Shown here one piece after another: positions 16,986 to 26,936 of a stretch of DNA of 55,761 nt (its first letter is position 1; each line of letters starts with the position of its first letter). The position numbers were made by a program, and so were the translations under genes. Origin of the DNA: Methylomicrobium sp035916875. Lineage in GTDB: Bacteria; Pseudomonadota; Gammaproteobacteria; Methylococcales; Methylomonadaceae. The stretch lies in the NCBI RefSeq assembly GCF_035916875.1, contig NZ_JAXUHN010000052.1, positions 1 to 55,761 on the forward strand, written 5' to 3'. The notes beneath the pieces were generated by a model. The model searched no databases. It saw only the letters and a program-made list of their open reading frames with translations, and was not told the origin of the DNA.

Positions 16986-18092
16986 AAGATCAGGCAACCA
17001 CTTAACAAGCAACGCTTCATACTCCACCAACACTTTTTCCCAGGTAAATTCATCCTGGTGGCGCTGCAAAATCCCCTGTTTCATTTCGTCAAGCACACTC
17101 GGGCTTTGCAAAACCTCATCCAATCGATCGGAACACGCATCCGCGTCACTGAAATACCGCGCGGACTCACCCGCCACCCAGCGATTAAATGGGTTGTCGT
17201 GCGCGATCACCGGATTACCCGCGCCCATCGCCTCGATCAAAGACGGGTTTGTACCGCCCACCTGATGCCCGTGAATATAGGCGACTGAATGGAAGCGCAA
17301 AGCTCGCACCACGGCCTTATCGTATATCGCCCCAAGGAATAACACCTCTGCGCCGGCCGCATCCATCACGGCGCGATGGTACGCATTTTTCTCCGGGTCA
17401 TAATTACCCAGCACGGCAAGTTGGTAACCTCGCGGCTTTTTCGAAAAACCTTTCACGATTTCCAGCAAGGAGTTTTCCGGCTCGGCACGCGCGATCACGG
17501 TTAAATAACGCTTAGGTTCCAAGCCAAGCACAATCACCTTTTCGGCATGTGCATCCGTAACCGCATCCGCACCGTAAGGAATCATCGTGATCTTGTCTTC
17601 ACGCAGCCAGCGGCTTCTCAAATGCTCCTTGATTTTGGGATGGTCGGCCACGAGATGATTACCCAACCAACAACCCGCCCAATCATTCAGCCAGAACCAG
17701 GTCTTAGCGACGGGTCCCCACTTGGCGCGCGACCACTCGATGCCATCCATGTTGATCAGATTAGGCACCCCCTTCATGCGAAGCAAAGCGCAAAACGCTG
17801 CGGTATTGTAACCCAACGTCAAACACAAATCGCCAAACTGGGCAGCATGTGCTGTGGCCTTCCAGTCGAACACCACAGTGCCCTTCGGGCCTGTCTGCGC
17901 AACCGGAATATGTACCCGCTCAATACCTTGCCAAGTGTCTTCAAATACAGGACCGGGTCCGTCTTCCTGGCAATACACCACGACGCGCCAACCATGTGCA
18001 ACCAGATACAGCGCCAGATGCTCTGCAAAGGTTTCAAAGCCACCGTGAGCAGCAGGGACACCGCGAGTACCGAGGATTCTTAAAGTCTTCAT
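16938..18092 (-). CDS. glycosyltransferase (DUF1972 / GT4, rhamnosyltransferase-like)
   Basis: 384 residues. The N-terminus KTLRILGTRGVPAAHGGFETFAEHL is the DUF1972 signature, found in GT4-like transferases that include several rhamnosyltransferases. The C-terminal half has KRYLTVIARAEPEN and GGTNPSLIEAMGAGNPVIA, the nucleotide-sugar binding region of GT-B enzymes. It probably adds a sugar (perhaps rhamnose, given the rfb genes) on the cytoplasmic face. The final residues (KMKSARLGLIER) lie in repeat block X, so the C-terminus may have been rewritten by insertion of the repeat. It starts 3 bp after the GH99-like gene. Confidence 0.85.
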   Translation of the reverse strand: MKTLRILGTRGVPAAHGGFETFAEHLALYLVAHGWRVVVYCQEDGPGPVFEDTWQGIERVHIPVAQTGPKGTVVFDWKATAHAAQFGDLCLTLGYNTAAFCALLRMKGVPNLINMDGIEWSRAKWGPVAKTWFWLNDWAGCWLGNHLVADHPKIKEHLRSRWLREDKITMIPYGADAVTDAHAEKVIVLGLEPKRYLTVIARAEPENSLLEIVKGFSKKPRGYQLAVLGNYDPEKNAYHRAVMDAAGAEVLFLGAIYDKAVVRALRFHSVAYIHGHQVGGTNPSLIEAMGAGNPVIAHDNPFNRWVAGESARYFSDADACSDRLDEVLQSPSVLDEMKQGILQRHQDEFTWEKVLVEYEALLVKWLPDLSKRKMKSARLGLIER

Positions 18093-18095
18093 AGC

Positions 18096-19301
18096 TTATT
18101 TCATCTCGCTTGGTGCGCAGGGCTGACCTATCTGCGTACCACATTTACCCAAAACATCTTTAATTGTGTTTAAGTATTCAAAACCCCATTTTTTACTGGG
18201 CTCGATATACGCACCCTCAGCCCATTCATTCCACGATTGAATCATGACCAAAGGCATAACGCCTTTTTTATGGGAATCGATTAACGCCTTAGCCCCCTGT
18301 AACATCGACCTGAATTTCATGGGACTCGCGTCAGCCCTAACATGAGCCTTACTACCAAGCCAAGGTCTTGAATCACGTCCAGAACTTGTCGGTGGAAAAT
18401 AGAGAATTTCACCTTTTGTTTTGGCCGCAGCATCATAAGAATCAAGATATGCATCGACCATAACCTGATAATCCAAGGTAACCGGTTTATTGGTCTCCCC
18501 CCCTATATTGCACCAACCTGTGTAAGCTGAAAAACCCTGCTTGATGAGATTGGCCTCAAAACTATCCGAAGGACGCGTGTCGTTTGTCGCCACAAAGAAG
18601 ATGCCAGAGAGCCCCGCTTTTCGAGCCATCTCATCAGCACGATCTAAAAGGCTTTTAGCAGACCAGCCAAATTTTTTTGCGTTGATCTCAAGACGCCCGT
18701 TAGTAAAAACAAAAACCACGGGCTTCCCACCCATTCGATAATATTGAGGATGCCCAAGATAATGCTTCAGCCAGAAGCTCACCATATCATCGAATTCTTT
18801 TAGATTCCTAGGCACATCACTATGATTTGCCCATAACATGGAAAACTTGAGCTTTGAATTGTTAGAAGCCTTTAGGAAATTTTCAATCGCATGATTTGAA
18901 CTGGGCGCCTTTCCCTCCCAATACCAATCATATGCAAAAAATGTCACTCCATACTTGTTTGCCCATTCGATATGCTGCTCGGCTACCTTGACATCCTCTT
19001 CAGCGTAAAGGCCAAGCAAAGGTTCTCGATCAGGCCAGGGCACATTGGGGGATCTTGAACCAGGCAACCCTTTTATATCGTTCCAATAACCTCTTTTGGA
19101 GTGCCATCCGGGGAAATAAAAAACCCCGACCTCGGTCTGTATTGGCTTATGTTTAGATTGGTCTTCCCCAACATTCAACAAACTCTCGGATATAGCATAA
19201 TTACTGCTGACCAATAAGCCGAAAAATGTCAACAACGTAAAGACGGCATGCCATCGTGAAAAAAATATATTTATGCTGCAGTCTCGTGATTTCAACTTCA
19301 T
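18096..19301 (-). CDS. GH99-like (WbsX-type) glycan-processing protein
   Basis: 401 residues with an N-terminal hydrophobic anchor/signal (about 12-37), so probably periplasmic. The domain beginning EVGVFYFPGWHSKRG and ending IQSWNEWAEGAYIEPSK matches the glycoside-hydrolase-99-like WbsX family seen in O-antigen and capsule loci. WbsX members in LPS loci are often cytoplasmic; the predicted export signal here is less common and would place the enzyme with the polymer after flipping. Substrate unknown; GH99 enzymes are endo-acting on mannose-containing glycans, and GDP-mannose genes are next door. Confidence 0.75.
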   Translation of the reverse strand: MKLKSRDCSINIFFSRWHAVFTLLTFFGLLVSSNYAISESLLNVGEDQSKHKPIQTEVGVFYFPGWHSKRGYWNDIKGLPGSRSPNVPWPDREPLLGLYAEEDVKVAEQHIEWANKYGVTFFAYDWYWEGKAPSSNHAIENFLKASNNSKLKFSMLWANHSDVPRNLKEFDDMVSFWLKHYLGHPQYYRMGGKPVVFVFTNGRLEINAKKFGWSAKSLLDRADEMARKAGLSGIFFVATNDTRPSDSFEANLIKQGFSAYTGWCNIGGETNKPVTLDYQVMVDAYLDSYDAAAKTKGEILYFPPTSSGRDSRPWLGSKAHVRADASPMKFRSMLQGAKALIDSHKKGVMPLVMIQSWNEWAEGAYIEPSKKWGFEYLNTIKDVLGKCGTQIGQPCAPSEMK

Positions 19302-19318
19302 ATTATTGATCTTTACTA

Positions 19319-20449
19319 CTATCGCATTTTATGGTCAGCTAAAATAAGAGAAGTTAACCTCTGTGCGCCAATATCCCACGAATAGCGGTTACGTACAGCT
19401 TGACGTGCATCAGCCAACTGCGCATGATCGACTCCGCCATTGACGATGTTGAGGATTTTTTTCTTAAGCTCATCTTGATCGTCTGGTGCAAATAACCCAT
19501 CCCCCAAAAAGTCAAAATCAGCCATTGCTGTCGCGTTGGAGCAAAGCGTTGGAATATTCATAGCCACTGCCTCCAACGGAGGAATACCGAATCCCTCGGC
19601 CTTTGAGGGGTAGACGAATAAATCAGCCGCGCAATAGAAGTTAACAAGATCGGACTGTCCGACACTGTCAAAATGACGGAAGGCTAATCGACGATCGGAT
19701 GGTAAATCTGCAATAAATCGATCCAGTTCCGGCACAGGCAATGTCTGGCGACCAACAAAAACAAGCTGATAACCCTTTCGGTCAAGCTCCAGCTCAAAAA
19801 AAGCACGCGCAAGCGCCTCGTGATTCTTGCGAGGCTCCAGCCGACTCACGTAGAGAACATAGCGGTCGACGCCATAAGCGGCGCGAATTTGTTGCTTGGC
19901 ATCTTCCCGTGAGTATGGTTCAAATAACGAGGAATCGACTCCGTTCGGCAGTACATGTATCTGATCTGCTGGTATGCCAAAATCTCTTTGTATTGTAAGT
20001 CGCGAATAATCCGAAACAGTCGTTTTGATTTCGGCCAGACTAGCTGCATGCCTAAATAACACATTTCGGAGCAAACGGTACGATAAGGGAAACTCTTCAG
20101 GAAAATCGTTAAATAGCAAATCATGAATCGTCACAATCCATCGGCAGTTCTTTATAGGTGGGCAAAAATATTGAAAATGTGCATAATCAATTTGGTATTT
20201 TCGAATGATTGATGGAATCTCAAAGCCCAATCGTGCATACCTGTTCTCTGTACGATACTTAATTAACTTAACTTCCGAGCCGAGCCAAGGTTCTTTCTCC
20301 AACAGATCATCTGACTGGGCTCCAATCATAATTTCGAATGGACTACCCTGACGAATCATGCTGCCATAGATACCGCGAAGAAAAGTGGTTGTGCCTTGAT
20401 GTGGACCGTCGAAGACATGGCCATCAACAAATAGTCGGATGTGTGTCAT
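19319..20449 (-). CDS. glycosyltransferase family 4
   Basis: 376 residues, GT-B fold. N-terminal FDGPHQGTTTFLRGIYGSM acceptor-side loop, central YVLYVSRLEPRKNHEALARAF, then FVYPSKAEGFGIPPLEAVAMNIP, which contains the EX7E motif (EGFGIPPLE) of retaining GT4 enzymes. Likely adds one sugar to the repeat unit. Start codon overlaps the polymerase stop (ATGA), so it is translationally coupled to it. Confidence 0.88.
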   Translation of the reverse strand: MTHIRLFVDGHVFDGPHQGTTTFLRGIYGSMIRQGSPFEIMIGAQSDDLLEKEPWLGSEVKLIKYRTENRYARLGFEIPSIIRKYQIDYAHFQYFCPPIKNCRWIVTIHDLLFNDFPEEFPLSYRLLRNVLFRHAASLAEIKTTVSDYSRLTIQRDFGIPADQIHVLPNGVDSSLFEPYSREDAKQQIRAAYGVDRYVLYVSRLEPRKNHEALARAFFELELDRKGYQLVFVGRQTLPVPELDRFIADLPSDRRLAFRHFDSVGQSDLVNFYCAADLFVYPSKAEGFGIPPLEAVAMNIPTLCSNATAMADFDFLGDGLFAPDDQDELKKKILNIVNGGVDHAQLADARQAVRNRYSWDIGAQRLTSLILADHKMR

Positions 20450-21708
20450 AAAACCTCTCGCGTAAAACGTAAAGAATTAATGCGCATTTCAATATCATAT
20501 GTGCGAGATGAAATATTATTCATAATAAATAGCATTGCCCATACATACCAAAACAATTGCGTATTAAAATTTGCATTAAACAGCAAAAGAATAATAATAA
20601 ACGACTCAATAGAAATAAATCCGCACATTCCACGACGAAGAACAGTCAAGAACACAAGAATTACGCCAATTATACCATAATCATAAGAAAATGCAGGGAA
20701 AAACCCCAAATTAAGAGTACTAGACTCATATCCCTTATATGACGAGTCTATCACATCGTTAAATATACTCCCAAAATGGATTGCAGCACTTCCTGCCCCA
20801 TATCCGACATATGTTTGCATAGAAAACCAATCTATTTCTTCCAAGTAAGAAAACAAAGGCCCAACCCTCATAAAAGCACTCCCATCAATGAACCTTAAGC
20901 TTTCTAAATTTAAATTACCAGAGGCAATAAGAAAAATGATCCCCCCAACTCTAGATTCTCCACTAATACCAAAGCTGCCTACCACCCCCCCCCCTAAAAT
21001 TGCTATGAACAAGATTATTATGCGATTAATTTTGGTAGTTTTCTTATGTCTCAAAACCCAATCTAACCCAATCGCACTTAATATAATATATCCATAAACA
21101 GAAGAAAATGACCTTAATAAGAAAATAACTGACAAAAGGATAATAGCCTTTGATTTACGTGTGTCCTTAGTAAATCTGCTGTAAACTAGAAAAGCAACAA
21201 GCACAACAAATGCAGCATATGATGGCTCACTGGAAAACCCTTGAAACCTCATTACCCCAGACTTAGCGTCTAATGTCCCTTGAAAAAGCCACTCCAAGGA
21301 TGACAACCCACCGATAAAAGCGAATAAAATTTGAGCTAATAATACATTTATTAAATAAGAATAAATAATTATCTTACTGGTTTTTTGAATACGCTCTCTA
21401 GAAAAAACATATTGATGCTGAGCTATAAATAAAAAAAACACGCAAAATAAAATAGAATACCAAAAAGACGACCAGCGGACCTCACCAATATTAATCAAGC
21501 TAACAAAAAATAAATAGCCAGCCAAAATAACTACCCCAGGATTATCTAAGACAGGCAATCTGTTTTTTAACCGAATTAATACAAAGTAAACAACAACAGG
21601 AAAATATAGAATAAATACAGTAAGCGGCGCAACCCCATCAATTGTAATTACAACAAAATTGGTAAGCGCAATTAACAGCAAAACAAGTACAATACCCCCT
21701 CTCTTCAT
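20446..21708 (-). CDS. O-antigen/exopolysaccharide polymerase-like membrane protein (Wzy)
   Basis: 420 residues, about 10-12 predicted membrane helices and one large polar loop (about 275-340, with SLRFIDGSAFMRVG and GYGAGSA), as in Wzy polymerases. Sequence identity in this class is always low, so topology and place are the main evidence. The gene is markedly AT-rich compared with rfb, man and pse neighbours, which suggests acquisition. ATGA overlaps join it to the genes on both sides. Confidence 0.7.
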   Translation of the reverse strand: MKRGGIVLVLLLIALTNFVVITIDGVAPLTVFILYFPVVVYFVLIRLKNRLPVLDNPGVVILAGYLFFVSLINIGEVRWSSFWYSILFCVFFLFIAQHQYVFSRERIQKTSKIIIYSYLINVLLAQILFAFIGGLSSLEWLFQGTLDAKSGVMRFQGFSSEPSYAAFVVLVAFLVYSRFTKDTRKSKAIILLSVIFLLRSFSSVYGYIILSAIGLDWVLRHKKTTKINRIIILFIAILGGGVVGSFGISGESRVGGIIFLIASGNLNLESLRFIDGSAFMRVGPLFSYLEEIDWFSMQTYVGYGAGSAAIHFGSIFNDVIDSSYKGYESSTLNLGFFPAFSYDYGIIGVILVFLTVLRRGMCGFISIESFIIILLLFNANFNTQLFWYVWAMLFIMNNISSRTYDIEMRINSLRFTREVL

Positions 21709-23075
21709 TTAATCACCGCAATAAAGGCATCAACTACTTGTTTAATATTTTCAGCATTCATACAAGCACGATTTGAAACGGGATCACTAATACAACCTTC
21801 CGCACTATGCTCATTAAGCCATTGTGTAAACTCTGCGTTAGCCTCTTTGTCTATCGTATGAACTAGACAGTGCAAACCACCGGCGCGCAGGTTTTCAAGT
21901 CCAATCTTACGACACCCCGGCAGTTGGTTAAAAAATACGTCGCCAAAAGTCAAACTCGGTATTCCCATAAGCGCTGATTCGTAAGCCATGGTGCCTGAGA
22001 CGGTAACGACTGCGCGTGAGCGCCGAATGATGGTATGGGAATCGGCTTGTTCGTCGACCAACACAACATTTCTTAACTGACGGAGTTTGCGATAAAAACC
22101 CCATGATCGATCACCTACTGCATTGCTGTGCTCTTTTACAAGCAGTAACCAACCATCTGGCAGTGCACGCCAAATGTTAACGATATTATAAAACTGATTT
22201 TCATAGTAACGACCGATTACATCGATCGATGCTTCCGGCTGCTTGTGCAAGCCCAGAAACACAAAATTCCGGTTCGCCAGAGTCTCATCGAAACTTGCTT
22301 TCGGAACAAGATGGTATAACTCGCGGTTGATTTCTTCAGCGGCTCTAAGTCTGAAGGAAAGCCAACGATTAACTATTAGAGTCGGATCCTTGGCGTCGAT
22401 GTTTTCCATAGTAAAATAGCGTTTCAGACGTGACAGCCTGGCACTGAAGGTGCGCGCTTGCTGTAACCTCATATCGTTAAGCGCCAGATAATCCGGCTTT
22501 TCTGCAATAATCGGAGATAAATTGCCTTCTGACTTATCTTCCTTAATCGTAGGCAACGGGACAAGCTCTGACTGGTATTCATCCCTAAAGAAACCAAATC
22601 GTCCTGTGGGCATACGAATAGTATGAGGGCAATAATAGACGGCCTTCAGTTCTTGACAAGAAGTTACCACCCGATGAATTAGAATCTCATGTGCCCAGGT
22701 AATCTCCCCGAAGACGAAGCGCACATCGTGCTGCTTCAGGAACTCGTAGATCGGCTGCTGAATGTTATTTAGAAAGGAATATGCCCATCGAACCTGGTAT
22801 CGTAGCGCGCGATCGCCATGCACCAACTCATTGAGGCGAAAATCGCCTACTGACTCTCGTGCCTGCTCAGCATCATCCTTGCTTAAATAGAGAACAGCAT
22901 CCGACCCATACTTATCTATCAAAAAATCACGTAGCTTCCGGTTGACGACGATCCAACAGACATCAATACCATTGGCTTGCAAGTGAGTTGCAATTTCATG
23001 AAAAAAATATGTTTTATAGTAGTTTGCGACGAAGCAAATATTAATTTTTGACATACTAGGTAACGATTGAGTCAT
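21705..23075 (-). CDS. capsule-type surface carbohydrate transferase (GT-B-like), unassigned
   Basis: 456 residues from ATG 23075; ATG 23054 (MSKINICFVANYYK) is an equally plausible start and begins right at the first strand. Looks like a soluble GT-B-type protein: N-terminal FVANYYKTYFFHEIATHLQANG, later GWLLLVKEHSNA and a conserved C-terminal VVTVSGTMAYESALMGIPSLTFGD, which resembles KpsS/LipB-like and polysaccharide-pyruvyl or Kdo-transferase proteins. I cannot name its sugar. Lies between asparagine-synthase-like and polymerase genes. Confidence 0.6.
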   Translation of the reverse strand: MTQSLPSMSKINICFVANYYKTYFFHEIATHLQANGIDVCWIVVNRKLRDFLIDKYGSDAVLYLSKDDAEQARESVGDFRLNELVHGDRALRYQVRWAYSFLNNIQQPIYEFLKQHDVRFVFGEITWAHEILIHRVVTSCQELKAVYYCPHTIRMPTGRFGFFRDEYQSELVPLPTIKEDKSEGNLSPIIAEKPDYLALNDMRLQQARTFSARLSRLKRYFTMENIDAKDPTLIVNRWLSFRLRAAEEINRELYHLVPKASFDETLANRNFVFLGLHKQPEASIDVIGRYYENQFYNIVNIWRALPDGWLLLVKEHSNAVGDRSWGFYRKLRQLRNVVLVDEQADSHTIIRRSRAVVTVSGTMAYESALMGIPSLTFGDVFFNQLPGCRKIGLENLRAGGLHCLVHTIDKEANAEFTQWLNEHSAEGCISDPVSNRACMNAENIKQVVDAFIAVIK

Positions 23076-23101
23076 CTATTGGTATTAATTGCTTGAAACT
23101 A

Positions 23102-24862
23102 TCAGCATTGAATCCCATATTTTCGAGCGATGATTTCCAGGAACAAAAGGTTATGAGTCTCTACGACCTGCTCATATTCGTGCATGGTCCACTTGCCATT
23201 TTTATCGATTCCCCGCTGATACAATGGGCCAAGTTCAAGCTGCTGTCCAATTTCAGTGTCTTTGAGGACGGGGGTATGAAACAGGTCAGTGACATACTCA
23301 CTCATGCAGCCATTCAAGTACAAATGATTAGTCACGCAAACGGCCTTGTCGCGAAAAATCATGTGCGGTGTTAGGTCTTTCTTATAAGCCTCTCGCAATA
23401 CAAACTTATTGACTCGTTTTTTAGCTCCACTATGGCCTGCCCGGCCCACTGTCGTCTTTAGTGCCATATCCATTGGAATCGACGCAGAATAATTTGCAAG
23501 ATCACGATCGTAAAAGGGCAGGCTACACTGATTTCCATATGATCTCGTAACTCCCCCCATGTAAGCCATATCGGAAGTATATTGGCGATCCCATGCAAGA
23601 TTAACAATATCGTTAAATACTTCTCTTGATGAATTTCCAAAACTTACGTTTTCAACAATATCAGCAAGTAGTTGCTCGGAGGCAAGTCTTCCGCCCGGTG
23701 TTCGCGTCCCTAACTGGTGACAGTGATAAAAGTATCTAGCGACGTAAGCGCTTAAATCGGCCCCCATGAAAAGTCGCTCACCTCCCTTATGTATACGCCC
23801 ATCCATAAACAAACCCTTAATAACGAAACCAGTTAACTTCAGAATCTGTCTACTAAACTGACTATCTAAAAAGTGATGAAGGACAAGTCGATCTAAAATA
23901 TTGTAAGACGGGGTGTGTAGTCGTGTGTCCTGACCTGCAAAAAGAGTAATGCCATGGAGTTCAGCGCCTCTTATATGATCAGCAATGCATTCTAAAAATA
24001 TTGCACCCGGATATGGGAAATTCGATCTATCTATCACATCGGAGAGGTCAACCGAACGAGTTGGATCGACAGATACGCACTCGTAACTTAGACCCAACTG
24101 CTTTGCCACATTTTCAGCCTCTTCAGATTCGTCCTGTTCGGCCCCGATGGTTCGAAATGTCAAAGCGTGAACTTGTTCCAGACCCAAATCTCGTTTCAAG
24201 GCAATTGCCATTACTGTAGAGTCAATCCCTCCTGATAGATAAATCCCATTGGTATGACCAAGTCGCTTTTGATGCGCCCGAGTGATACTATCGCGCAATC
24301 CTGAATATAACTCGACTCCTTCTACAGCTAATGGAATAAGTTTGCTGCAACCTTTAATAGTAATATTACCGTCAACATTAATAACAACTGTTTTTCCACG
24401 AGGAACGCAGAATACACTATCAAACAGCGTTTTCGGCTCTGCAACATACTCATATGCTAAATACTCAGCACATGAGACTAACGAGAATTTTCTATCATGT
24501 CTCGAAGAAACAACTTGATATACATTACTTCCAACGATTAGCCTATTCCCTTCAATAGTATAAAAAATATTTCTGACACCAGACCAATCGCGCGCAAGTA
24601 CAATCTCACGCCGCACAGGGAATACCGCAGCAATTGCGAACTCTCCATCAATATCATACCCAGTTGTCGAATTACCAACTCCAGGCAGCCATTTGTCTAC
24701 AGCTATATCGAGTGACTCACCGCAATATGACCGAAAATCAGCTAATACAAAGGCATCATTGAACTTGACTGCGCTGCTCTTGTTCGCACTCATTATCTCG
24801 TTCGCTTGCACTATCCATGCATCCGGAGATAGATTTAGATTAACCTCAAATAAAAAACTCAT
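23102..24862 (-). CDS. asparagine-synthase-like amidotransferase without the glutaminase cysteine
   Basis: 586 residues, AsnB/WbpS-like layout: a reduced N-terminal Ntn-type domain (about 1-190) and a C-terminal ATP-pyrophosphatase synthetase domain with the PP-loop GIYLSGGIDSTVMAIAL (SGGIDS at about 210). Active AsnB needs Cys at position 2 for glutamine hydrolysis; here the N-terminus is MSFLFEV with no such Cys. It therefore probably uses free ammonia or a partner, or amidates a sugar carboxylate. Amidotransferases of this kind occur in LPS loci for uronamide sugars. Its start overlaps the acyltransferase stop (ATGA). Confidence 0.78.
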   Translation of the reverse strand: MSFLFEVNLNLSPDAWIVQANEIMSANKSSAVKFNDAFVLADFRSYCGESLDIAVDKWLPGVGNSTTGYDIDGEFAIAAVFPVRREIVLARDWSGVRNIFYTIEGNRLIVGSNVYQVVSSRHDRKFSLVSCAEYLAYEYVAEPKTLFDSVFCVPRGKTVVINVDGNITIKGCSKLIPLAVEGVELYSGLRDSITRAHQKRLGHTNGIYLSGGIDSTVMAIALKRDLGLEQVHALTFRTIGAEQDESEEAENVAKQLGLSYECVSVDPTRSVDLSDVIDRSNFPYPGAIFLECIADHIRGAELHGITLFAGQDTRLHTPSYNILDRLVLHHFLDSQFSRQILKLTGFVIKGLFMDGRIHKGGERLFMGADLSAYVARYFYHCHQLGTRTPGGRLASEQLLADIVENVSFGNSSREVFNDIVNLAWDRQYTSDMAYMGGVTRSYGNQCSLPFYDRDLANYSASIPMDMALKTTVGRAGHSGAKKRVNKFVLREAYKKDLTPHMIFRDKAVCVTNHLYLNGCMSEYVTDLFHTPVLKDTEIGQQLELGPLYQRGIDKNGKWTMHEYEQVVETHNLLFLEIIARKYGIQC

Positions 24863-25632
24863 AATTTCGCGTCTCTACTGATTGTAATATTGCTTTGGGT
24901 TGCGGCAGGTAAAATTCTTCGCACAAACTTAAAGCCGTTGTAGTCGGTTAAGGCATCTGTTTTGGTATAATTTGGTACATCGCTTTTTCGCACTAACCCA
25001 GACGAAACATAAAATCCCGAATGATCGATTGATCGAGCTACTGTCGTACCGGCACCAATAACTACATCGTTTGCAACATGGGCGCCGCCCAGAACCATAC
25101 ACCTAGACCCTATGTAAACACGATTCCCAACCTTTATTCCGGCTTGTATTTTTACATGTTGCAGGTCGAAACCGTGTGTCCAAAATTGAGACCCCTCACC
25201 TGCTATTGTTACGTTATCTCCAATTATCAGTTCGTCTGAGACATCCAATAAGTGCCTATTTGTTATAACGCAATCTTTACCGAGATAGAGTTTTTGAAAG
25301 CCTTCAAAAGGCGAGATACCCGGCCTCGTGCCAAAGGCGACATTTCCTGTCACAATAGTTGTACCTTCACCCACATAAATCTCTTCCAACCACTTAAAAC
25401 GATTTAATTTACCTATTCTTACATCATCTCGAAAATTAACTTTCTTTGCAGAAATGTAGTTTAAGAAACCGATTGACACTTTCCCTATTTCGCAATGCTC
25501 CGCGATAATAAGCGTGAATGGAGCAATCTTTGCGCCTTTAACAATGCGATAATCAAGCAGTCGACGGTAAAGAAATAGCCGGAAAAAATTGAAAGGAACA
25601 AAAGCGATTAAAATAGCAAAATATTTTTTCAT
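24859..25632 (-). CDS. left-handed beta-helix (hexapeptide) O-acyltransferase
   Basis: 257 residues. Imperfect hexapeptide turns run from about 30 to 225, including IGDNVTIAGEG, FWTHGFDLQ (catalytic His in the WTHG loop) and VGNRVYIGSRCMVLGGAHV followed by VVIGAGTTVA, the CysE/NodL/LbH fold. Likely acetylates a sugar of the repeat unit. An N-terminal hydrophobic stretch (about 4-22) may tether it to the membrane. The start codon overlaps the flippase stop by one base (TAATG). Confidence 0.82.
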   Translation of the reverse strand: MKKYFAILIAFVPFNFFRLFLYRRLLDYRIVKGAKIAPFTLIIAEHCEIGKVSIGFLNYISAKKVNFRDDVRIGKLNRFKWLEEIYVGEGTTIVTGNVAFGTRPGISPFEGFQKLYLGKDCVITNRHLLDVSDELIIGDNVTIAGEGSQFWTHGFDLQHVKIQAGIKVGNRVYIGSRCMVLGGAHVANDVVIGAGTTVARSIDHSGFYVSSGLVRKSDVPNYTKTDALTDYNGFKFVRRILPAATQSNITISRDAKL

Positions 25633-26837
25633 TAATTACGCCTAATAATAAAAAGGCTCATAATAAGAAACATTACATTCGATGCGGCTCCCAAAGCCAT
25701 AGCTGTTGCAATCCTGCTTATCATTGGATATCGAGTAAACATAACCCAAGCGAGAAAAACGCCTGCTGCCGTAATTGCACTACCAAGAACGAGAGAGTTC
25801 CTATTTACTCTATTAAGGTAGAGTTCGAGATACCCGCCGATGCACCACAGCAGCGTGTAGATAATGATCAAGGTGAATGTCGTATCTATCTGCGTTGAGG
25901 ATATAAAGCCAAGGGATGGTGCAAACCATGCTGCGCTATAGGCTACAATGGTTGCCATTAATAGTGTTATTAAATACACAGCAAAAGTTTTTTGATGGAA
26001 TCTTCTCTGCTCGCTAACAAACAGATGCTTTGCCATGTAACCGCTTACAGCGAGGTGACCCAACTGTATAATAAGCGCCATACGCTGTGAAAAAGAGAAG
26101 TTAAACATTTCTTTTTCACTAAGGTAGTTATAAGCATATAACTTACCGAAATTAGCTACTACCATGGTGAGCAATACACTGGCCAATATTGGCCAACCAT
26201 ATTTGAGCGCTGCACTTATATGAACAATTAGTGCGCACATGTTTCCTCTGCCGACAGAAAATCCTATAAATGCGGCTAATGCCACAGCAAGCAAATGCGG
26301 CACAACCAATGCTATAGAAAATCCTGTATCACTTATATCACCCAAGAGCCAAATCAATGCTCCGGCAGCGACATATACCGGTATTGATAAAATAAATACC
26401 CTGGAAGGCTTGTCTGCAATCCGGTACCAGACTGCGACAAAGCCAACCATGGACAAAAACAGAGCGCGGGCAGTTGCTCCACCCCAATCAAGTATTCGCT
26501 CTGGCATCCACAATGACATACACACAAACGCCATTGCTAACACGAATAAATATCCCTTTAGCAGCACCTTGTAAGAGGCAAAAATCGGCTTAATCCGCTC
26601 GACGGACTGCTCACTCTGCTTGTATGCATACAAAAGGTAAGTTTTGAGGCCTCCGTCTAAAAATAGCGCGCTCACCGCGGCAGTCGAGAAAATGAACTCG
26701 ATTTGATTGTACCGTGCTTTGTCACCAGTCAAATACAACACCGTAATCGGAAAACCGAAGATCAATGCTTTCTCAATGTAACTTAGCCCAGCATAGGAGA
26801 GGAACCGAACAACTCTTGACCACAACGGACTATGCAC
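25632..26837 (-). CDS. Wzx-type polysaccharide flippase (putative)
   Basis: 401 residues with about 11-12 predicted membrane helices and the MATE/Wzx-like pattern of paired helices and short loops, e.g. SYIEKALIFGFPITVLYL at the start and FSFSQRMALIIQLGHLA in the middle. Would flip the undecaprenyl-linked repeat unit to the periplasm. Assignment rests on topology and position beside pseI and the glycosyltransferases; sequence identity in this family is weak. Rather AT-rich. Confidence 0.65.
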   Translation of the reverse strand: MHSPLWSRVVRFLSYAGLSYIEKALIFGFPITVLYLTGDKARYNQIEFIFSTAAVSALFLDGGLKTYLLYAYKQSEQSVERIKPIFASYKVLLKGYLFVLAMAFVCMSLWMPERILDWGGATARALFLSMVGFVAVWYRIADKPSRVFILSIPVYVAAGALIWLLGDISDTGFSIALVVPHLLAVALAAFIGFSVGRGNMCALIVHISAALKYGWPILASVLLTMVVANFGKLYAYNYLSEKEMFNFSFSQRMALIIQLGHLAVSGYMAKHLFVSEQRRFHQKTFAVYLITLLMATIVAYSAAWFAPSLGFISSTQIDTTFTLIIIYTLLWCIGGYLELYLNRVNRNSLVLGSAITAAGVFLAWVMFTRYPMISRIATAMALGAASNVMFLIMSLFIIRRN

Positions 26838-26936
26838 TCACACCTCTTGTTTTTATTCTGCACCCCATGCACCAATCCGCATTTACCATTAATGCTTTCA
26901 CTATAGGAACCCAACAACAAGCATAAATCGCATGTG

